NCBI RefSeq assembly: GCF_004379335.1
Contig: NZ_CP038013.1
Coordinates: 310,001 to 374,000 of the forward strand
Direction: 5' to 3'
From: Spiroplasma gladiatoris
Lineage (GTDB): Bacteria > Bacillota_I > Bacilli_A > Mycoplasmatales > Mycoplasmataceae
DNA: 64,000 bases
In this document: in pieces, positions 19,643-29,836 of the stretch
Layout of the letters: each line of letters begins with the position of its first letter
How positions within the stretch are numbered: the stretch's first letter is position 1
Program-made: the position numbers and the translations under genes
The notes under the pieces: generated by a model
What the model was told of the DNA's origin: nothing
Database searches by the model: none
Seen by the model: only the letters and a program-made list of their open reading frames with translations

Positions 19643-20494
19643 ATGGCGGATAAAATAACATTAAAAGATATTGTTGAAATTAATAAAATATTATCTAAAA
19701 AATCATACACTTCATTTAAAGAATTTGAAACCTATTTAGATGTAATTGGTGAATATATTGATGATACATTTTTTAAACAAGACATAATTGCTGAAAAGTT
19801 AATTAGAAATCAAGAAAAAAGCTCTAGATTCATTGATTTAAAAATAACAAAGCCAGAAATTGATTTATCACAAAAAAACTTACATGATTATTTATCTAAT
19901 TGTAAAAGAGCAATCGAAAAAGCATTATATAGCGATTCTGGAACTTTTGACTTGTCAATATTTATAGAAATTAAAAGTACGGTAAGATATATATTGGAAA
20001 AAACTTATAAAATTGAAAGCTTAAGTGATTATCAAAATTTATATGGAATTAATACAATAGAATTCCATCAACAAAATGAAACTTTTAAATATCTTTATAG
20101 TGTTTTTGATAAATTTACATATATAGCAAGACACTTAAACGAAAGATATTTACAACACAATAAAGTTGATGTGAGTGAAATGTCATTAAAATTTTTTAAA
20201 GACTTTCCAAAAGATATATCTTTTTTATGTAAGAATACAATGGCTTACCAAAATTTAAATGATACAATTGAGCTAATTACTTATTCTAAGGCGTGACATT
20301 TTGTTAGAAAACTAAGAAACACCTTAGAACATGATTTTGCAGACCCAACAGAAAAATATAACATTACGTTTTTAATAGAACTTTTATTTATAATAATTGG
20401 AAGAATAATGTTAGTTTTAAATAAAACTATTCAAACAGAATCAGAAATAAGAAATACCTTAGAAAACTTAGAAAAAAAAGAAAGGGTGGAATAG
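19643..20494 (+). CDS. Helical protein with HEPN-like RNxxxH motif
   Basis: A 283-residue, apparently all-helical protein not recognised as a named family. Near the C-terminus, residues 222-232 read RKLRNTLEHDF, which contains R225-N226-x3-H230, the core motif of HEPN ribonucleases. The rest has no recognisable catalytic site. The start follows GTGGGGTG. It ends directly against scpA (stop 20492-20494, scpA start 20495), so the two are translationally coupled. The HEPN reading rests on one short motif. Confidence 0.55.
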
Positions 20495-21247
20495 TTGAAA
20501 GAACGTTTTAACCAAATTGAACTTGATAATTTTACAGGTCCACTTGATCTTTTATTGCATATGGTAAAAGAAAAAAAAATTAGTATTTTAGAAATAAATT
20601 TATTAGATTTATCAAATCAATATGTAGAATATATAAAAAAATTTGTTAATCAAGATATAGAAATAGCTAGTGAATATTTAGTTATGGCAGCTTATTTAAT
20701 TGAGTTAAAATCTAAATTTTTAATTCCAAAAGAAGAAATAAATATTGACTCAAGTTATGAAGAAGACAAAAGAGATGAACTTCTTTCTAGACTTTTAGAA
20801 TATCATAAAATTAAAGAAGTTACTGATTTTTTTAAACAACAACAAAGTCACGGTTTAAAAGCTTTGAGCAAATCAAAAAGTATAATTAAAATTACAAAAA
20901 TTGACGATGATAAATTACCGCTGGCTCCTAATAATATTGATCTTGATAAATTTTCAAAAATATTTTTAAAAGCAATTGAAAAATCAAAATTTAGAACATT
21001 AGAAACAAATACATTAACAACAACTGAAATTTCTCCTGAAGAAATAGCAGCAGAAATTAAAAAATATTTATTAAAACATCAAATTGAAAAAATAAAGTTA
21101 GAAGATTTAATCGAAAAAAAAGATTTTTCACTAAGAATGTTAGTCGCAACTTTCATGGCTGTACTTGATCTAGCATCTAAAAAAGTTATTTACATTCATC
21201 AAGAAGGTGAAGAAATAATTATTGAAAATATTTGAGAAGGAGAATAA
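20495..21247 (+). CDS. scpA: Segregation and condensation protein A
   Basis: A 250-residue kleisin that bridges the SMC dimer with ScpB. The N-terminus LDNFTGPLDLLLHMVKEKKI is the ScpA signature, and the C-terminal winged helix is present (EKKDFSLRMLVATFMAVLDL). The start is TTG 20495 with AAAGGGTGG before it. The TGA at 21233 is Trp, so the protein ends at TAA 21245. Confidence 0.95.
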
Positions 21248-21248
21248 A

Positions 21249-21803
21249 ATGGATTTAAAAAAAGAGATGTCTATAGTAGAAGGACTACTTTTTATAAATG
21301 GTGATGAAGGTGCAAGTCTTGATGATATTAAATTAATTTTAGAAATAAATGATAGTAATTTAGTAGAACAAATTATTACACAGCTAATTGAAAAATATCA
21401 AAATGATATGTCATCTGGTCTTGATATTCAAAGATTTGCAAAAGTCAAATATCGAATGATAACTAAAAAAGAAAATGTAGATTATTTCATAAAGTTATCT
21501 AACATTAAGACTGAAACTAAACTTTCTACAGCAAGTATAGAAACTCTATCAATAATTGCTTACAAAGGACCGATTACAAGAGCTGATGTAGAAAATATTA
21601 GAGGGGTAAACTCAGATTCTATTTTTTATAAACTTAAATTAAGAGGTATGATTAGTGAGGCCGGGAAAAGTAACGAAGTTGGAAAACCAACTTTATATAA
21701 AGTTACAGACAATTTTTTAAAATATTTTAATTTAAATAGTTTAGATGATTTACCAAAACTAAAAGAACAAAACGAAAAAGAACAAGACATATTTGGAAGG
21801 TAA
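21249..21803 (+). CDS. scpB: Segregation and condensation protein B
   Basis: A 184-residue double winged-helix partner of ScpA and SMC (SIVEGLLFINGDEGAS, ETLSIIAYKGPITRADVENI, GKPTLYKVT). ATG 21249 is chosen because GAAGGAG precedes it; a longer in-frame reading would run back into scpA. One nt separates it from the scpA stop, and rluB follows by 3 nt. Confidence 0.95.
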   Translation: MDLKKEMSIVEGLLFINGDEGASLDDIKLILEINDSNLVEQIITQLIEKYQNDMSSGLDIQRFAKVKYRMITKKENVDYFIKLSNIKTETKLSTASIETLSIIAYKGPITRADVENIRGVNSDSIFYKLKLRGMISEAGKSNEVGKPTLYKVTDNFLKYFNLNSLDDLPKLKEQNEKEQDIFGR

Positions 21804-21806
21804 AAA

Positions 21807-22550
21807 ATGGAAAGATTACAAAAAATAATAGCATCAAGAGGATATTGTTCAAGAAGGCAAGCTGAATATTTAATTTCACAAGGAAGAGTAAAAGTTAACG
21901 GAGTTTTAATAAATGAACTAGGAAAATCTTTTGAAAATAATGTAGAGATTATAATCGATAATAAAATAGTCAAAAAAGAAGTAGACAAAGTATATTATTT
22001 ATTTAATAAACCAAGATTAGTTTTAACTACAATGAAAGATCCAAAAGGAAGACCAACCGTTGCAGATTATTTTAAAAACACTAAGGAAAGAGTTTTTCCT
22101 GTAGGAAGATTAGATTATGATGTAAGCGGTGCTTTATTAATGACTAATGATGGGGAATTTGCTAATTTTGTAATGCATCCAAGATATGAATTTAGAAAAA
22201 CTTATCAAGCTTTATGTAAAGGTTCTGTTTCTAAAACTCAAGTTAAAGAACTTATTAAAGGAGTAATAATTGATGATGATTATAAAACTAAAGCAATTTA
22301 TGCAAATTTAATAAAATATGATCCTAAATTTGATGAATCAATAATTGAATTAACAATAGCAGAAGGGAAAAAACATCATGTTAAAAAAATGTTAATTGCA
22401 GCAGACATTTATTTAAAAAAATTAAAAAGAACACAAATTGAATTTTTAGAAGTAAATGACTTAGAAGTTGGAAGTTTTAGAACTCTAAAACCTCATGAAG
22501 TAAAACAATTTTATGGACTATATAATTCAACTTCTAAAAAGCGTTCATAG
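21807..22550 (+). CDS. rluB: 23S rRNA pseudouridine synthase, RluB/RsuA type
   Basis: A 247-residue protein with an N-terminal S4 domain (RLQKIIASRGYCSRRQAEYLI) and the catalytic segment VGRLDYDVSGALLMTNDG, whose first Asp is the RsuA/RluB nucleophile. The position after scpB is the common Firmicutes order for rluB. Confidence 0.92.
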   Translation: MERLQKIIASRGYCSRRQAEYLISQGRVKVNGVLINELGKSFENNVEIIIDNKIVKKEVDKVYYLFNKPRLVLTTMKDPKGRPTVADYFKNTKERVFPVGRLDYDVSGALLMTNDGEFANFVMHPRYEFRKTYQALCKGSVSKTQVKELIKGVIIDDDYKTKAIYANLIKYDPKFDESIIELTIAEGKKHHVKKMLIAADIYLKKLKRTQIEFLEVNDLEVGSFRTLKPHEVKQFYGLYNSTSKKRS

Positions 22551-22552
22551 TT

Positions 22553-23167
22553 ATGAGGATTGCTTTTTTTGGAACGGTTGGTTCTGGCAAAACAACTTTA
22601 ATACAAAGATTTGCAAAAACTATAAATCATTCAATAGTTTTAGAACCAATTTATGATTGCCCATATTTTGAAAAGCATTATGAAGATATGAAAAATCAAG
22701 CTTTTAAAATTCAAATTTATATGTTATCTGCAAGAGCAAAACAATTAATTGAAACAAAAAACAATTTCAATATTATATTTGATAGAACAATCTTAGAAGA
22801 TTTAGTATTTACAAAAACAAAATTGGATATGAATTATATGAACAAAGTTGATTATCAAACATATTTAGATTTGTTTAATACTATTGTTCTACCAAATTTA
22901 GCTCAAACTACAAACTTTGATTTAGTTATTTATTTAAAAGTTAGTGATCAAAAGTCACTAGAAAGAATTAAAGCTAGAGGCAGAAAAGAAGAAATTGAAA
23001 TTAACGAAAAATATTGAGAAACATTAAATAAAAACTATGAACACTTTTTTGGTTATTTTAAAAAAAACTTTAATTTTTTTGTTATCAATGGTAATGATGA
23101 CAATTTAGAAAATAAATTAAATAAATTAGAAAAAAAAGTTTCACAAATGTTAAAAGATAACAATTAA
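22553..23167 (+). CDS. Deoxynucleoside kinase
   Basis: A 204-residue dNK-family kinase with P-loop FFGTVGSGKTT (residues 5-15), FDRTILED (DRS-like motif) and a lid KARGRKEEIEI. These enzymes phosphorylate deoxyadenosine or deoxyguanosine, an important salvage step in Mollicutes. Which base it prefers is not decidable here. It starts 3 nt after rluB. Confidence 0.88.
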
Positions 23168-23225
23168 TAGTTTAATTAAATTTTAAAATGTTGTAAAATG
23201 TTAAATATTAGTAAAGAGGATTTTT

Positions 23226-23942
23226 ATGGGAAGAGCGCACGAAGTTAGAAAACAAAGCATGGAAAAAACCGCTGCTATGAAGTCAGCGATTTATGGAAGA
23301 GCAGCAAAAGAAATTTATATGGCAGCAAAATCTGGTAGTACAGATCCAGATTCTAATTTAGCATTAAGAAGTGCTATTGATAAAGCAAAATCAAAACAAG
23401 TTCCAGCAGATGTCATTCAAAGAGCAATCAAAAGAGCAGCTGGTGGAGATGCAGAAAGTTATACATCAAATCGTTATGAAGGTTATGGTCCTGGTAATTC
23501 AATGATAATAGTTGATTCTTTGACTACAAATGTTAACAGAGCTATTGCAGAAATTAGAGATGCATTTAACAAAAATGGTGGAAAACTTGCAAATGCAGGT
23601 GCTGTATCGCACTCATTTCAAACAACAAGTGTATTTGCTTTTGAAGGTAAAAACGTAGAAGAAGTTTTAGAATTACTTATGGAAATTGAATGTGAAGTAA
23701 ATGATGTTGTTGATGAAGAAGGTTTAACAGTTGTTTATGCTCCTTTTAATGCTTTTAACAATGTGAAGCAAGCATTAGATAATGCTAATATAAAAGAATA
23801 TAAAATGGCAGAAATAACTATGTTAGCAGACGAAAATATAAAAATTAGCGATCAAGAAGAAGCTGTAAAATTTGAAAAACTAATTAATAAATTAAACGAA
23901 CTAGAAGATGTTCAAAACGTTTATCACAATGTTGAAGACTAG
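23226..23942 (+). CDS. yebC: YebC/PmpR (TACO1) family protein
   Basis: A 238-residue YebC protein. MGRAHEVRK at the start, a NLALRSAIDKAKSKQVP helix, the RYEGYGPG motif and NKNGGKLANAGAV are the family hallmarks. These proteins are described as transcriptional regulators or as translation factors for proline-rich stretches. The latter would fit with the Pro-rich L21 tail here, though that is speculation. Confidence 0.93.
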   Translation: MGRAHEVRKQSMEKTAAMKSAIYGRAAKEIYMAAKSGSTDPDSNLALRSAIDKAKSKQVPADVIQRAIKRAAGGDAESYTSNRYEGYGPGNSMIIVDSLTTNVNRAIAEIRDAFNKNGGKLANAGAVSHSFQTTSVFAFEGKNVEEVLELLMEIECEVNDVVDEEGLTVVYAPFNAFNNVKQALDNANIKEYKMAEITMLADENIKISDQEEAVKFEKLINKLNELEDVQNVYHNVED

Positions 23943-23970
23943 ACTATGTTAAAAACATAGTTTTTATTTT
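23943..23970 (+). terminator. Terminator after yebC
   Basis: ACTATGTT pairs with AACATAGT around an AAA loop and runs into T residues. It starts on the last base of the stop region. Confidence 0.85.
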
Positions 23971-23972
23971 GC

Positions 23973-23978
23973 TATAAT
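23973..23978 (+). promoter_or_regulatory. Likely -10 box of glpX
   Basis: TATAAT lies 22 nt before the glpX start and just after the yebC terminator, so the -35 region overlaps the terminator tail. Confidence 0.5.
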
Positions 23979-23999
23979 AAAATCATTGGAGAAATAAAG

Positions 24000-25019
24000 A
24001 TGAATAGAGATATTATTTTATTGAGAGCTGTTGAAGTAGCTGCGCTTGCAACACACAAATATATTGGTAAAAAAGATAAAAATTTAATAGATCAAGCAGC
24101 TGTTGAAGCACTCGAAGTGATTCTTAAAAATGAAAAAGATTTTAGACTAAAAGTTGTTAACGGTGAAGGGGAATTGGATGAAGCACCAATGCTTTATGTT
24201 GGCCAAATTTTAGGTGACTTACAAAATCCTGATGCAAAAATTTATGATATGTCAGTTGATCCTGTTGAAGGAACTTATCCTGCAGCATATAATTTTGCAG
24301 GAAGTGTTGCTGCTATTGCTATATCAAGAGAAAATACACAACTTCAATTACCAGAGATGTATATGGAAAAATTATTTGTAAGTGATGAGTTTAGAGATTT
24401 AATTAACCTTAACAAAGGAATAGTTGAAGTTGTAAAAGATATGCAAATTTTTTCAGGAAGAAGAGATTTAAAATGCATCATTTTAGATAAACCAAGACAT
24501 AATAATATAATAGAAAAATTAAGCGAGATGGGTGTGATTGTTAGAATGATTCAGGACGGAGATGTTCTTGCAGCAATAGATGTTGTTAATGGCGAAGCTG
24601 ATTTTGTATATGGGATTGGTGGTGCGCCAGAAGGAGTTTTAATGGCAGCTCTTTCAATTGCATCTGGATGTAAAATGCAATCAAAGTTAGTGCACTATAA
24701 AACAATATGAGAAAATGAAAAAGAAACTGAATTAAGAAGTCAAATTGAAAATGCTTGACTAGAAAAACATAACATTGACGAAAATACTATACTTGATGAT
24801 TTGGATTTAATTTCAGACCCAAGAGCTAGATTTTTTGCAGCAGGTATCACTGCTGGTGGTTCTTTAAAACCAATTGATTATAAAAACGGAAAGTTTTATG
24901 TTAATGCATTTATGGCTAGTCATGGTATTGCAAGAAATATTAAATCTGTATATGACATAAAAAAAGTAAATGCTTTAAAACCGGGTATTAAATCAATATT
25001 TGATAAATACAAAAGATAA
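24000..25019 (+). CDS. glpX: Fructose-1,6-bisphosphatase class II
   Basis: A 339-residue GlpX. Metal-binding motifs are visible: NGEGELDEAPMLYVGQ and SVDPVEGTYPA, with YGIGGAPEGVLMAA further on. It dephosphorylates fructose 1,6-bisphosphate. The RBS is TTGGAGA. Two TGA Trp codons lie near 24708 and 24756. Fructose bisphosphatase could supply hexose phosphate from glycerol or nucleosides. Confidence 0.93.
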
Positions 25020-25064
25020 TATATAATGTTGATTTGTTATAATATAAAAAGTAAAAAGGAGTAG

Positions 25065-25853
25065 ATTGCTATCGATATATTAATATATGTTGCAAGTGCA
25101 TTGACAATCGCTTGTTTAATAACAATAAAAATTTTTGACACATTTATATATTCAAATGCAAAGATTATAAATATTAACTCTGCTGATATAAATATATCTA
25201 CTTCAAAAATTAATGAAATTATTTCAAAATTTTTAGAGCATTTAAAAATAGATGATCTAAAAGTAATTTATGGAGATCATAATTCTTATATAAGAGTTAC
25301 AAAAATGTTGAATAAAAATAAAAAACAAATTGATATTCCTAAATGGATTATGCCAAGTGTTGGATATGAATTAGATTATTTACTTGGAAGTATTTGATAT
25401 AGTTCAAAAATTTATCAAAAAGATAAATATGTAAAAAGATTTAACTTAATAGCTCAAGTTTTGCCAACATTTTTTATATTTGCATATTTATTGTTTTTTG
25501 TTTTAAATATTATTTTAATTATTTTAAATAAATATGTTTTATCGTCAGCTGATTATTATGGAAGCATTTTTGAATTTTTAGGTAAATACTTTATCCTAGA
25601 TATGTTTGTAATAATATTATTTATTTTTTACATTTCATCTTTATATTTTGCAACAAAACAAAAAATAAATATTGAAACATTATACGAAAGAGATATTGTA
25701 AAATTTGTTGATGAAAACTGTGTAGGTTATAAGTCAGATATTGGCGCTGCAAGAGTTCATTCTATAAAAATTGATAAACTATTTTTTAATACTTTTATGT
25801 TTAATAAAAAAACTTCAAATATGAAATTTTTAGGACCATTCACATTATTATAA
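25065..25853 (+). CDS. Membrane protein, unknown, with non-AUG start
   Basis: A 262-residue frame, not recognised. It has an N-terminal membrane segment, a soluble part (about residues 25-110), two strong membrane segments (about 130-155 and 175-200) and a C-terminal tail. AAAGGAG at 25055-25061 is a clear RBS, but the frame opens with ATT 25065 and ATC 25071 and has no ATG, GTG or TTG until TTG 25101, which has no RBS. Layout weakly recalls YugP-type membrane peptidases, yet no HExxH is present. Confidence 0.6.
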
Positions 25854-25916
25854 AAAAATACTCAAATATAAAACTATAGAATTTATTTTCTAAGTTTATA
25901 TATTTGAGTATTTTTT
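25853..25916. terminator. Bidirectional terminator before ppa
   Basis: An 18-bp perfect stem (25853-25870 with 25899-25916). The ppa stop codon overlaps its right arm. Confidence 0.9.
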
Positions 25917-26478
25917 AACCTTGACCTAAACCTTTTTCTTTTCATTCGGCAAGAATTTCTTCTTTACCTCCCGGTTTAGAATATCTTTCTTTATATTCTT
26001 GATATCTTTCTTTACATTCTTTAATTTCGTTGATAGCATGATCTAAATCACCTCAACCATTTATTTTCACTTCTTTTTTTTGTAATGCTTTATATTGCAA
26101 GAAGAAATTTTCTATTTCGTCTTTTAAATGTTGAGGCACGTCTCTTAATGTTTGATAGGCATTAAATCTAGGATCATCATTAAATACTCCAAATAATTTA
26201 GTATCAATTTCTCCTGCATCTATCATTTTTATAGAACCTAAAATACGAATGTTAACTTTAACACCTGGCATAGTAGGGTATGTTACTAAGCTTATTACAT
26301 CAAGAGGATCTCCGTCTCAATCTAAAGTTTCATCAATAAATCCATATTCACCTGGATAAAAGTTTGCCCCGTATAATACTCTATCAAGACTTATTGATTT
26401 AGTGTTTATATCATATTCATATTTATTAGAACTACCTTTTGGAATTTCCACTATCATTTCTATAATATTATTTTTCAT
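25915..26478 (-). CDS. ppa: Inorganic pyrophosphatase
   Basis: A 187-residue family I enzyme (IPKGSSNKYEYD, YGFIDETLDWDGDPLDVI), with the metal-binding Asp cluster in DGDPLD. It hydrolyses pyrophosphate and drives biosynthetic reactions forward. ATG 26478 follows AAAAGGAGA on the minus strand. TGA Trp codons occur in LDWDGD, NGWGD and AEWKE. Confidence 0.95.
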
Positions 26479-26552
26479 TTTATTTCTCCTTTTACATATT
26501 CATTTTATAGTAAAATGTTTGTATATTTATAATAAAAAAAAGGAAAATAGAA

Positions 26553-27248
26553 ATGAAAAATAATAATAAAGTAAGTAATGTTGATAAAAAAATTATTGAG
26601 GAAATTGAACTAGGTACATTTCAAACAAGAAACTGAAAAACTTATTTTAAATTGACCCCATATAAAGTTTCAATTCTTGGGGTTATAGTTGCTTTGAATA
26701 TTTTATTATCTCTAATTAGCGTTTATGCTTTAGCTCCATTTACAATGGCTGGATTTTTAAGAGTTGAAATAAGTTTTTTAACTTATTTAATAGCTTGAAA
26801 ACTTGTTAATGGTTTTTATGCGTTACTAATTATAACTCCAACTACTTGATTACGCTATGCAGGGATTGATCCAAATGCAGAACCAATAGGTATGACATCG
26901 ATGAATCTAAGTGATTTATTTGCATTAGCAACATTTATTGGTCTTAGTTTTATTTTTCAATTAAAAAACGACGAAGTAGGAAAAATGAAATTTCATATTA
27001 AGTTTATTTTTGTAGCAATATTAGTATCGCTTTTAACAGGTGTATGAAATATATTTTTAAACTTTAGTTTTATTTTAGATTTATATAGTACATATTTTGG
27101 AGTTGAAGCAATTCAAAATCTTAAAAATTGAGCTTTTGCAGGACTTTTAATATTTTTTAATTTAATTAAATATGTTGTTAACTTCTGATTGTTTTTAACT
27201 TTCTATGAAACTATTAAAATAATTTACAAAAAAAGAGTTTTTTCTTAA
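26553..27248 (+). CDS. ECF-type S component-like membrane protein
   Basis: A 231-residue protein with five to six membrane segments after a 45-residue charged N-terminus. The pattern TPYKVSILGVIVALNILLSL, then FLRVEISFLTYLIAW, resembles substrate-binding S components of energy-coupling-factor transporters in Mollicutes. The substrate is not identified. The RBS is AAAGGAAAA. A second S component-like gene follows 45 nt downstream. Confidence 0.6.
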
Positions 27249-27258
27249 TTATAAATGT

Positions 27259-27264
27259 TATAAT
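27259..27264 (+). promoter_or_regulatory. Possible -10 box
   Basis: TATAAT is 29 nt before the ATG of the His-rich S component, suggesting that gene can be expressed on its own. Confidence 0.4.
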
Positions 27265-27293
27265 TTAGATGTTATTATAGAAGGAACTTATTT

Positions 27294-28142
27294 ATGGAAA
27301 AAAAAGATTTAAACCATGAGATTCCTGAGCATAACAAAGATGATGTTAAAGGTGATCATTATCACGACCAACACCACTTTGATGCAAAAGGAAATCATGA
27401 CGATATTACAGAAGAAGAATTTAAATTTAAAAACAGTATTTATTCTTCTAAGAAAAATTTAATTTATAGAATAACAGCTTCAGGAATGTTTTTAGCATTA
27501 GCTTGTATCGGAAGTGCTATTGATATGTTTGGAGAAAGAATTTTCAAATTACCATTAAACGAAATAATATTATCAATTAGATACTTTGATATATTAATAA
27601 TTTGTTTATCAATTTCATGTATTGGACCTGTGTTTGCAAGTTTATTAGCTTTCATTACACCATGAATTCATATGTTAATGGATGGAGATCATCCGCCATT
27701 AACTCACTTAGTAGATTCATTTGGATACTTTTCAGTTGTTTGAATTTTATGATTATTCTTTTATGTAATTTTTAGAAACTCATATATACATAAAGATCCA
27801 AAAAAAGGAATTTTTAAAAGATATATGTCTTTATTAGGGTTCATACCTGTATCAGTTATTATCTACACATTGTTTACAATTTTAATTATTTATGTTTCAG
27901 ATCAAAGTGCAAGTCACGAACATCACGATCATGATGATGAAAATATTATAAATAAATTAATTGATCATCATGAAGGTCACGATCATGAAGCTCATGGTGA
28001 CGAATGAGATTTATTTAAAGAAAAATTATGAACTTATAGCGCTATTATTTTTGGATTTGAACTAGTAAGATTTACAGCTTGTGGATTAGCATTTGTGTTA
28101 CTTGAACCTCAAATTAAAAAAATTAATCACAGATACAGATAA
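27294..28142 (+). CDS. His-rich ECF S component-like membrane protein
   Basis: A 282-residue protein. The N-terminal 40 residues are rich in His and Asp (DHYHDQHHFDAKGNHDD), then come membrane segments with an S component-like pattern (ITASGMFLALACIG, RYFDILIICLSISCIGPVF). A second His/Asp/Glu cluster lies in a loop near residues 203-238 (HEHHDHDD, DHHEGHDHEAHGDE). Such clusters normally bind zinc, nickel or cobalt. Transport of a metal or metal chelate is a reasonable guess, but unproven. The RBS is GAAGGAAC. A terminator follows. Confidence 0.65.
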
Positions 28143-28148
28143 AATTAT

Positions 28149-28192
28149 AAAACTTGTTTTTTTAGGAAAAATAATAAAGACAAGTTTTTTTT
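28149..28192 (+). terminator. Terminator before mreB
   Basis: AAAACTTGT (28149-28157) pairs with ACAAGTTTT (28180-28188) across a 22-nt loop, followed by T residues. Confidence 0.75.
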
Positions 28193-28254
28193 GATAAAAT
28201 GAGAGTGTAGTTAAATTTCTTTATTAATTACGATGAAATTGGAGGATATTATTC

Positions 28255-29265
28255 ATGGCAAAGAAACCATTATATGTATCATTAGATTTAGGAACAGCAT
28301 ATACACTTGTTTATATTTCTGGACAAGGTATTGTATATAACGAACCTTCAATTGTAGCATATAAAATTAAAGAAAATAAAATAGTGGCTGTAGGGGATGA
28401 AGCTTATAAAATGATTGGTAAAGGGAACAAAAATCTTAGAATTGTTCGTCCTATGGTTGATGGTGTTATTACAGATATCAAAGCAACTCAAGCACAATTA
28501 AATTATATTTTTAACAGATTAAGATTAGATAAAACTTTACAAGGTTCAGTTATGTTGTTGGCTTGTCCATCAGTTATTACAGAACTTGAAAAAAGTGCGC
28601 TAAAAAAAATAGCAACTAATTTAGGAGCAACTCATGTATTTGTTGAAGAAGAAGTTAAAATGGCTGCTCTTGGTGGTGGTGTAAATATTGAAGCGCCAAC
28701 AGGACAATTAGTTATTGATATGGGTGGAGGAACAACTGATGTTGCTGTAATTGCTTCAGGAGATATTGTTTCATCTAAATCAATTAAAATTGCTGGTAAC
28801 ACTTTAAATGAAGAAATTTTAAAATTTATTAGATCACAATATGGAATGGAAGTTGGAATTAAGACTGCTGAAACTGTAAAAATTCAAATGGGTTCATTAG
28901 CTAAATATCCTGATGAAAAATCTATGAAGGTTTATGGACGTGACGTAGTTTCTGGATTGCCTAGAGAAATAGAAATTACTCCTCCTGAAATAAGAGAAGT
29001 TTTAAAAATTTCACTTTCAAAAATTATTGATTTAACTGTTAGAGTGTTAGAAGAAACTCCACCAGAATTAGCAGGAGACATTTTCAGAAATGGATTAACT
29101 CTTTGTGGTGGTACTGCTTTAATAAAAGGTATTGATAAATATTTTGGAGATACTTTACAATTACCAGCAAAAGTTGGTCAACAACCTCTATTAGCTGTTA
29201 TAAATGGTACAAAAAAATATGAAGAAAATATCTATGATGAATTAAGACAAATTTTAAGAAAATAA
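28255..29265 (+). CDS. mreB: MreB-family actin homologue
   Basis: A 336-residue actin-fold protein. The phosphate loops are DLGTAYTLVY near residue 11 and IDMGGGTTDVAV near residue 159; the adenosine motif is LCGGTALIKG. The catalytic Glu region reads VEEEVKMAALGGG, one residue longer than the usual IEEPMAAAIGAG. In wall-less Spiroplasma, MreB proteins form the internal ribbon that shapes and moves the cell. The RBS is GGAGGA. Which Spiroplasma paralogue this is cannot be told here. Confidence 0.93.
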   Translation: MAKKPLYVSLDLGTAYTLVYISGQGIVYNEPSIVAYKIKENKIVAVGDEAYKMIGKGNKNLRIVRPMVDGVITDIKATQAQLNYIFNRLRLDKTLQGSVMLLACPSVITELEKSALKKIATNLGATHVFVEEEVKMAALGGGVNIEAPTGQLVIDMGGGTTDVAVIASGDIVSSKSIKIAGNTLNEEILKFIRSQYGMEVGIKTAETVKIQMGSLAKYPDEKSMKVYGRDVVSGLPREIEITPPEIREVLKISLSKIIDLTVRVLEETPPELAGDIFRNGLTLCGGTALIKGIDKYFGDTLQLPAKVGQQPLLAVINGTKKYEENIYDELRQILRK

Positions 29266-29275
29266 AAAATAATTT

Positions 29276-29311
29276 TCAAGTCACTTAAATAAAATTGGCT
29301 TGATTTTTTTT
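29276..29311 (+). terminator. Terminator after mreB
   Basis: TCAAGTCA (29276-29283) pairs with TGGCTTGA, with one G-T pair, and is followed by eight T residues. Confidence 0.8.
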
Positions 29312-29347
29312 GTGTTTTTTAATTATGTTTTCCTTTAGAAAAGAAGA

Positions 29348-29353
29348 TATAAT
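29348..29353 (+). promoter_or_regulatory. Likely -10 box of small membrane protein gene
   Basis: TATAAT lies 16 nt before ATG 29370. It implies that upstream in-frame starts at 29310 are not used. Confidence 0.5.
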
Positions 29354-29369
29354 AACACTAGGTGTTAAT

Positions 29370-29810
29370 ATGTCAAAAAATAAAAACGATAAAATTTATA
29401 AATCACTTTTAATATATAGCATAATAGCAACAATTCTTCAAATGTTGACTATTTTTGGTTTAATATATTTTTTTGTAATCTTTTTTAGTATGGAGAAATT
29501 TTCTTCAATTAATAGTAATGGCAAAATAGCTATAACAGTTATTACATTAAGCTTTCAATTTATTGGTGTAGGTTTTTTAATTTTATATATGTTATTAACT
29601 ATTTTAGATTTTTGAGGAAAAATCCAAGCAAATATAATTTTAATCTTTTTTTTAATATCTACATTTGCTATTGGAGCAATATTATTTATTCCTTGTTATA
29701 TTTTAGGTATTATTTATTATTCAAGAAGTAAACAAAACGACATTATTAATATTGCTGATGACTTAACAAAAGCTTTTAAAGAAAAATTTAGTCAATCATT
29801 TAATAAATAA
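29370..29810 (+). CDS. Small multi-pass membrane protein, unknown
   Basis: A 146-residue protein with three to four hydrophobic segments (about residues 12-38, 50-75 and 82-112) and a charged amphipathic C-terminus. ATG 29370 is chosen because AGGTG precedes it by 5 nt and a TATAAT lies just upstream. Two in-frame TGA/Trp-type positions keep the frame open to TAA 29808. No family is recognised. Confidence 0.6.
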
Positions 29811-29811
29811 A

Positions 29812-29836
29812 AAAATAATTAGCTTCCTAATTATTC
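29812..29836 (-). terminator. Terminator of the ferredoxin gene
   Basis: AATAATTAG (29814-29822) pairs with CTAATTATT (29827-29835). The T run is on the minus strand, and the ferredoxin stop lies within the stem. Confidence 0.7.

Noticed and set aside
25065-25853. YugP-type zinc membrane peptidase
   Set aside because: The membrane layout is faintly similar, but no HExxH or other zinc motif is present.
29310-29369. Longer start for the small membrane protein at 29310
   Set aside because: It lies in the mreB terminator tail without an RBS, upstream of a likely promoter.
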